A stretch of DNA of 8,192 bases. It comes from an uncultured Clostridia bacterium. Its GTDB lineage: Bacteria > Bacillota > Clostridia > Saccharofermentanales > Fastidiosipilaceae. Positions 5,189 through 8,192 of the stretch are shown piece after piece. Below the pieces are notes generated by a model. It saw nothing but the letters and a program-made list of their open reading frames with translations, was not told the origin of the DNA and did not search any database. Every line of letters starts with the position of its first letter. The stretch's first letter is position 1. A program made the position numbers and the translations under genes. The stretch lies in NCBI GenBank assembly GCA_947253135.1, contig CAMXYS010000072.1, positions 1-8,192 on the forward strand, read 5' to 3'.

Positions 5189-6595
5189 TCACTCAGACTC
5201 AGCGGTCGGCTGTGCGGTAGTCACTTGCTCAGCAGTAACCTCCGTTTCATCGGCCTTGCTCTCAGTCTCGCCGGTTTTATTTTTTTGCTCTCCATCTGCG
5301 TCTGTCGCAAAGGTCTCGGGCAGCAACCGGTTGGGTACAAAAACACGCTGAGCGCGGTTTAGGTGTAGTTGCCCGCTGCCTAAATCGTTAAGAGCGCCGC
5401 TTCTAATTGCATAACGCAGCCAAGTTAATTCCTCCGGCAGACTCGCCTGATTCAAATCAAAACAAATCCCCACATCGCGGATCACAGCTGCAGCAGCGTC
5501 ACTAATACCCGGTTCCCCCGTTAAATCTAAGTTTATATCAGGACCCGCATCGCCCGGTCTGACCGCTACAGTATGCCCGGCTAAAACCAGCCCGTCAGCT
5601 GCAGCCTCATCACTTTGCTGTAGCAGATTCTCAACTTGTCTGTACCAACGCAGCGTCTGCGGTAAAGACGAGTCCAGCAACTCACCGACCCGGACAGACC
5701 GGTCCCACCGGCAGTCGGCGGTCTGATTGCGGCGAGGATATAAGTGAATATAGCGCACCGCCTGTTCTGCCGCGGCTGTTTTCACCGATTCCGCCGTGGT
5801 TTCCTGATCCGCTGCAACTTCTTCTTCAGCCGTTTCCTGTCCCACGATAGCCTTTTGTTCATCGTCGGTTGCAGTTAGCAAGTCTAGTTCTTCAGCTGAC
5901 AATGCTCGGGCCAGCCTCCCCTCCTCATCAAGTGTATAAAAGGCATCTCCAACAGCCGCCAAAAAACGAGGTTCTTTTAACTCCACGTCCACTCTGAGCG
6001 TCGCCGGCAGACGAAATTGTATCCGACAGGCAAGCAAAGAGGGATAGCGATCCAAAAAGGCTTTTTCGGTCCGGCCGTAGCGGCCTGTCAAAACTTCTCC
6101 CAGGTTGCCCGAAACACCACGCCAGCCATGCCGGCCCACCAAGGACTCCAACTCATTTTTGATGAGGTGTTCGGGCAGCCAGCCGTTTCCCCTCACCTCA
6201 ATCTGTCTGATCCGAAAAGCAGGTAAAAGCCAAAGTAGTAAAGCAATTAGCAAAGCCGCCAAAAATAAAAGGGACAACTTCCCTCTGGTTGACAAGCGGC
6301 GGCCCGGTCTTTTTGTCCGCCCCCGTCCCTGCACGCGTGGCCGGCCGGCCGGCTCCATGCGCTGCCGTTGAGCCGCCCGACCACCTCTTGCGGTCCGAGC
6401 TGATGACCTTGCCTTTTTGCCGGCGCCCTGCCCGGTCGCCGCCGCGGAACCTGGTCTTGGTCGTCTGCTTGGCCTGCTGGTAGCAGGTGTGGCTAATCGC
6501 CGCTGCAAGTCAGCTGTGCGGTCGGGTCTCCCCCCCCGCCGGGCAGCCGTAGACCGGCCGTTTTCGGCTCGCTGATCACCGCGTTTTGTTGCCAC
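5189..6595 (-). CDS. ftsQ: FtsQ/DivIB cell-division protein with long Arg-rich cytoplasmic tail
   Basis: A single-pass membrane protein of the divisome that binds the FtsB/FtsL-type partners and controls septal peptidoglycan synthesis. With the GTG start at 6595 it has 468 residues. Order: a very basic, low-complexity cytoplasmic region (1-105, rich in Arg, Ala, Gly), one membrane helix (about 107-127, LSLLFLAALLIALLLWLLPAF), a POTRA domain beginning FRIRQIEVRGNGWLP, and a beta domain with LPATLRVDVELKEPRF and YTLDEEGRLA, both typical of the family. An acidic Ala/Thr/Glu-rich insertion (about 241-280) and an acidic tail (about 428-468) lie outside the cell. GTG 6595 is chosen because AAAGGGGG lies 5 bases upstream; it overlaps murG by 20 bases. 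Alternatives are ATG 6619 and TTG 6622, which have no clear ribosome site. The family assignment rests on topology and motifs and is confident; DivIB is the name used in Bacillota. Confidence 0.9.
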   Translation of the reverse strand: MATKRGDQRAENGRSTAARRGGRPDRTADLQRRLATPATSRPSRRPRPGSAAATGQGAGKKARSSARTARGGRAAQRQRMEPAGRPRVQGRGRTKRPGRRLSTRGKLSLLFLAALLIALLLWLLPAFRIRQIEVRGNGWLPEHLIKNELESLVGRHGWRGVSGNLGEVLTGRYGRTEKAFLDRYPSLLACRIQFRLPATLRVDVELKEPRFLAAVGDAFYTLDEEGRLARALSAEELDLLTATDDEQKAIVGQETAEEEVAADQETTAESVKTAAAEQAVRYIHLYPRRNQTADCRWDRSVRVGELLDSSLPQTLRWYRQVENLLQQSDEAAADGLVLAGHTVAVRPGDAGPDINLDLTGEPGISDAAAAVIRDVGICFDLNQASLPEELTWLRYAIRSGALNDLGSGQLHLNRAQRVFVPNRLLPETFATDADGEQKNKTGETESKADETEVTAEQVTTAQPTAESE

Positions 6596-7814
6596 CGGTG
6601 CCCCCTTTCTTTGCCTCATCAATCAGCCCGCACAAAATCTCAACAATTTGAGCAGTGGCCGGGGGGGCTGTAATTTCCTTGAGCCGTTCCTCCATCCGGT
6701 GAAGTCTCTCCGGTTCTTCCAGCAAAGGCAAAATTGCCTCCGCCAACCGCTCACCACTACATAATTCATCAGGGCAATACAGTGCTGCCCCGCGCTCACT
6801 ATAGGCTTGAGCGTTAAAGCGCTGGTGATCGTTAGCAGCATAGGGGTAAGGAACTAAAACAGAGGCCCTGCCCAAGGCGCCCAATTCCGCACAAGTACCG
6901 GCACCGGAGCGGCAAATGACCAAGTCAGCAGCTGCCATATATAGATAGAGGTCCGACAAATAAGAGTGGATCTGCAGGCGATCGCCCGGCAGATCGGCTG
7001 CAGATGTGCGCGCTTCCTGTTCCAACTTGTCCCCGGCAGCCAAAATTACATTGACAGCCAGCTCCGGGTGTAAGCGCAGCATGTCAATCACGCCTTTATT
7101 GATACGCCGCGCCCCCAAACTGCCGCCCGTGGCTAAAATCAGCTTCTGTCCTTGAGGCAAGCCCAGCTGTCGCCTGGCCTCCTCCCGGTTCAAGCGATAA
7201 AAAACAGCACGCACCGGGTTGCCCGTCCAAATGACGCGCCGGGCCCTTTTAAAATAGCGCTCTGTGTTCGGATAACCCGTACACACTACCTCTGCACCGA
7301 TTGACATCAAACGGTTGCTGCGCCCCGGTATCGCATTTTGCTCGTGGATTAAACGCGGAATTTTCAACTTGCCGGCGGCCGCCAGCAAGGGGCCACAGAC
7401 ATAACCGCCGGTACCCACGACCGCATCCGGTTGCCAGTGGCGGATAAGCTCCTCCGCCGTCCGCTTGCCGCGGCGGTAAGCCTGGTAGGCCAGCAAGAAT
7501 TGGCGGCCGGGCCGGTGGGGGAAGCCTCTGGCCTCCAGCGGATAGAAGTCGAAGCCTGCCTGAGGCACCAATCTGCTTTCCATCCCCTCTGGTGTGCCGC
7601 AAAAAAGCAATTGAGCTGACGGTCTTTTTTGTCGCAGGGCAGTCGCCACCGCCAGTGCCGGATAAATATGACCGCCTGTTCCACCGGCAGCAAAGATAAC
7701 CGTCAAGGGCTTTTCCCCCGCTTTGTTTTCCGGGTTATTTCCCGGTTTGTTTTCCGGGTTGTTTCCCGCTTTGTTTTCCGCTTTGCTTAAAGCCTTGGTT
7801 CTAACCTCATCCAC
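6576..7814 (-). CDS. murG: MurG, UDP-GlcNAc:lipid I N-acetylglucosaminyltransferase, with N-terminal repeat extension
   Basis: MurG adds GlcNAc to lipid I on the inner membrane face, giving lipid II. With the GTG start at 7814 the protein has 412 residues. Visible motifs are GGTGGHIYP (about 44-52), HEQNAIPGRSNR (157-168), TGNPVR (197-202), GGSLGA (230-235), the nucleotide-sugar site RSGAGTCAEL (302-311) and NDHQ (328-331): a complete GT-B glycosyltransferase. I chose GTG 7814 because AAAGGAG (7831-7825) lies 10 bases upstream and the start overlaps the ftsW stop by 8 bases, a coupled arrangement. An in-frame TTG at 7877 would give 433 residues but lies deep inside ftsW. A second GTG at 7823 sits only one base from the AAAGGAG. 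MurG normally begins a few residues before GGTGGH; here about 40 residues precede it, including three Asn/Pro/Lys-rich octapeptide repeats. ftsQ overlaps the 3' end by 20 bases. Confidence 0.95.
   Translation of the reverse strand: MDEVRTKALSKAENKAGNNPENKPGNNPENKAGEKPLTVIFAAGGTGGHIYPALAVATALRQKRPSAQLLFCGTPEGMESRLVPQAGFDFYPLEARGFPHRPGRQFLLAYQAYRRGKRTAEELIRHWQPDAVVGTGGYVCGPLLAAAGKLKIPRLIHEQNAIPGRSNRLMSIGAEVVCTGYPNTERYFKRARRVIWTGNPVRAVFYRLNREEARRQLGLPQGQKLILATGGSLGARRINKGVIDMLRLHPELAVNVILAAGDKLEQEARTSAADLPGDRLQIHSYLSDLYLYMAAADLVICRSGAGTCAELGALGRASVLVPYPYAANDHQRFNAQAYSERGAALYCPDELCSGERLAEAILPLLEEPERLHRMEERLKEITAPPATAQIVEILCGLIDEAKKGGTGGNKTR
6601..6608 (-). promoter_or_regulatory. Ribosome binding site that sets the ftsQ start
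   Basis: AAAGGGGG on the minus strand, within the last codons of murG, stands 5 bases before GTG 6595. The upstream candidates (ATG 6619, TTG 6622) lack any purine-rich site at proper distance, so the GTG is the likely start and translation is probably coupled to murG. Confidence 0.5.
7707..7778 (-). repeat. Three tandem 24-base repeats encoding an octapeptide in MurG
   Basis: Three in-frame 24-base units encode ENKAGNNP, ENKPGNNP and ENKAGEKP, just before the conserved LTVIFAAGGTGG start of the MurG fold. The units differ by a few bases only (for example GCG against CCG at the fourth codon). Tandem in-frame repeats of this kind expand or contract by replication slippage, so copy number may vary between strains. 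The encoded stretch is hydrophilic, Asn/Pro/Gly-rich and probably disordered. Confidence 0.85.
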
Positions 7815-8192
7815 GGTCGCCACGCTCCTTTCTCTGCAGAGCTTTAGGAGAGCGAATACCCGTCGGGGGTTTGTCAAATTTAGAAATATTTAACAAGATG
7901 GCAATGCCCGCCATAAAAAAGATATTAGAAGTGCCACCATAGCTGAAAAAAGGCAGAGACACACCCGTGGCAGGGATAACTTCTAAATTAACGGCCATAC
8001 TCAGCAAGGCTTGAACTGTAATTAAAGAAGCGAAGCCGGCTCCGGCGATGCGCCCGAAATCAGAATAGGCTTGGTAGGCGACCTTTAAGCCGCGGAAAAA
8101 ATACAACAAGAACAATAGCAAGACAAGCATGGCTCCAATAAAGCCGATCTCTTCACAGACAATGGCAAAAACATAATCGTTGTGGGCCTCCG
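7807..8192 (-). CDS. ftsW: FtsW/SpoVE-type SEDS peptidoglycan polymerase, C-terminal part (5' end outside window)
   Basis: Only the last 127 codons are present; the frame is open to the right edge and ends with TGA at 7809-7807. The visible part starts with EAHNDYVFAIVCEEIGFIG, the conserved loop of FtsW/RodA/SpoVE proteins, followed by a membrane segment (MLVLLLFLLYFF), a second one (around FGRIAGAGFASLITVQALL) and the family's signature PATGVSLPFFSYGGTS leading into the last membrane helix. SEDS proteins polymerise lipid II into glycan strands at the membrane; the FtsW branch acts at the septum with a class B PBP. The position directly before murG is typical for FtsW or its sporulation paralogue SpoVE, and the C-terminus alone does not separate them. 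The Cys in IVCEE replaces the Gly I would expect. The catalytic Asp region lies outside the window. The family call is very secure; FtsW versus SpoVE is inferred from context. Confidence 0.93.
   Translation of the reverse strand, partial: EAHNDYVFAIVCEEIGFIGAMLVLLLFLLYFFRGLKVAYQAYSDFGRIAGAGFASLITVQALLSMAVNLEVIPATGVSLPFFSYGGTSNIFFMAGIAILLNISKFDKPPTGIRSPKALQRKERGDRG
7825..7831 (-). promoter_or_regulatory. Ribosome binding site that sets the murG start
   Basis: AAAGGAG on the minus strand, inside the end of ftsW, lies 10 bases before GTG 7814. It is the only good Shine-Dalgarno near the candidate starts and favours GTG 7814 over the TTG at 7877. The close GTG at 7823 is only one base away and is unlikely to be used. 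Confidence 0.6.

Noticed and set aside
6623..6841. 72-codon minus-strand open frame inside murG
   Set aside because: It is an out-of-frame reading of murG, whose conserved motifs lie in the other frame.
7815..7877. TTG 7877 as the murG start
   Set aside because: It would overlap ftsW by 71 bases, has no ribosome site and adds residues unlike MurG. GTG 7814 is better placed.

Overview
The window is a compact, entirely minus-strand stretch of a bacterial division and cell-wall (dcw) cluster followed by a small regulatory block. The gene order, the DivIB-type FtsQ, the strong AGGAGG-like ribosome sites, the TTG/GTG starts and the WalR/PhoP-like two-component pair all suggest a Bacillota member, most likely a Clostridia-type lineage of medium-to-high GC. 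I cannot name the species. Nothing mobile is seen: no insertion sequence, tRNA, rRNA or CRISPR array.

Reading in the direction of transcription (high to low coordinates): the 3' end of an ftsW/spoVE-type SEDS glycosyltransferase gene (from the right edge to 7807), murG (7814-6576) and ftsQ/divIB (6595-5189) overlap by 8 and 20 bases and look translationally coupled. A non-coding gap of about 430 bases follows, with promoter-like elements, a hairpin, a recurring TCATGAC motif and one possible 19-codon ORF. Then come ftsZ (about 4756-3290), a good intrinsic terminator (3249-3216), nrdR (3138-2677), an extended -10 promoter candidate, an OmpR-family response regulator (2507-1719) and its sensor kinase (1651-62). 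The last 61 bases hold no gene I can support.

The dcw genes form one functional chain. MurG makes lipid II from lipid I, the SEDS protein polymerises it at the septum, FtsQ/DivIB scaffolds the septal synthase complex and FtsZ forms the ring that directs them. NrdR controls ribonucleotide reductase, linking dNTP supply to the cell-cycle block. The two-component pair senses an unknown extracellular signal.

The unusual parts are: low-complexity additions on MurG (octapeptide repeats), FtsQ (long Arg-rich cytoplasmic tail, acidic outer insertions) and FtsZ (a tail motif stranded internally, followed by more than 100 extra residues); a perfect TATAAT box four bases in front of the most upstream ftsZ start; a strong bidirectional terminator-like hairpin inside the first codons of the kinase gene; and the absence of ftsA and of the spoIIGA-sigE-sigG block from where many Clostridia carry them. 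I found no clear new multi-gene system; the novelty lies in these local features.
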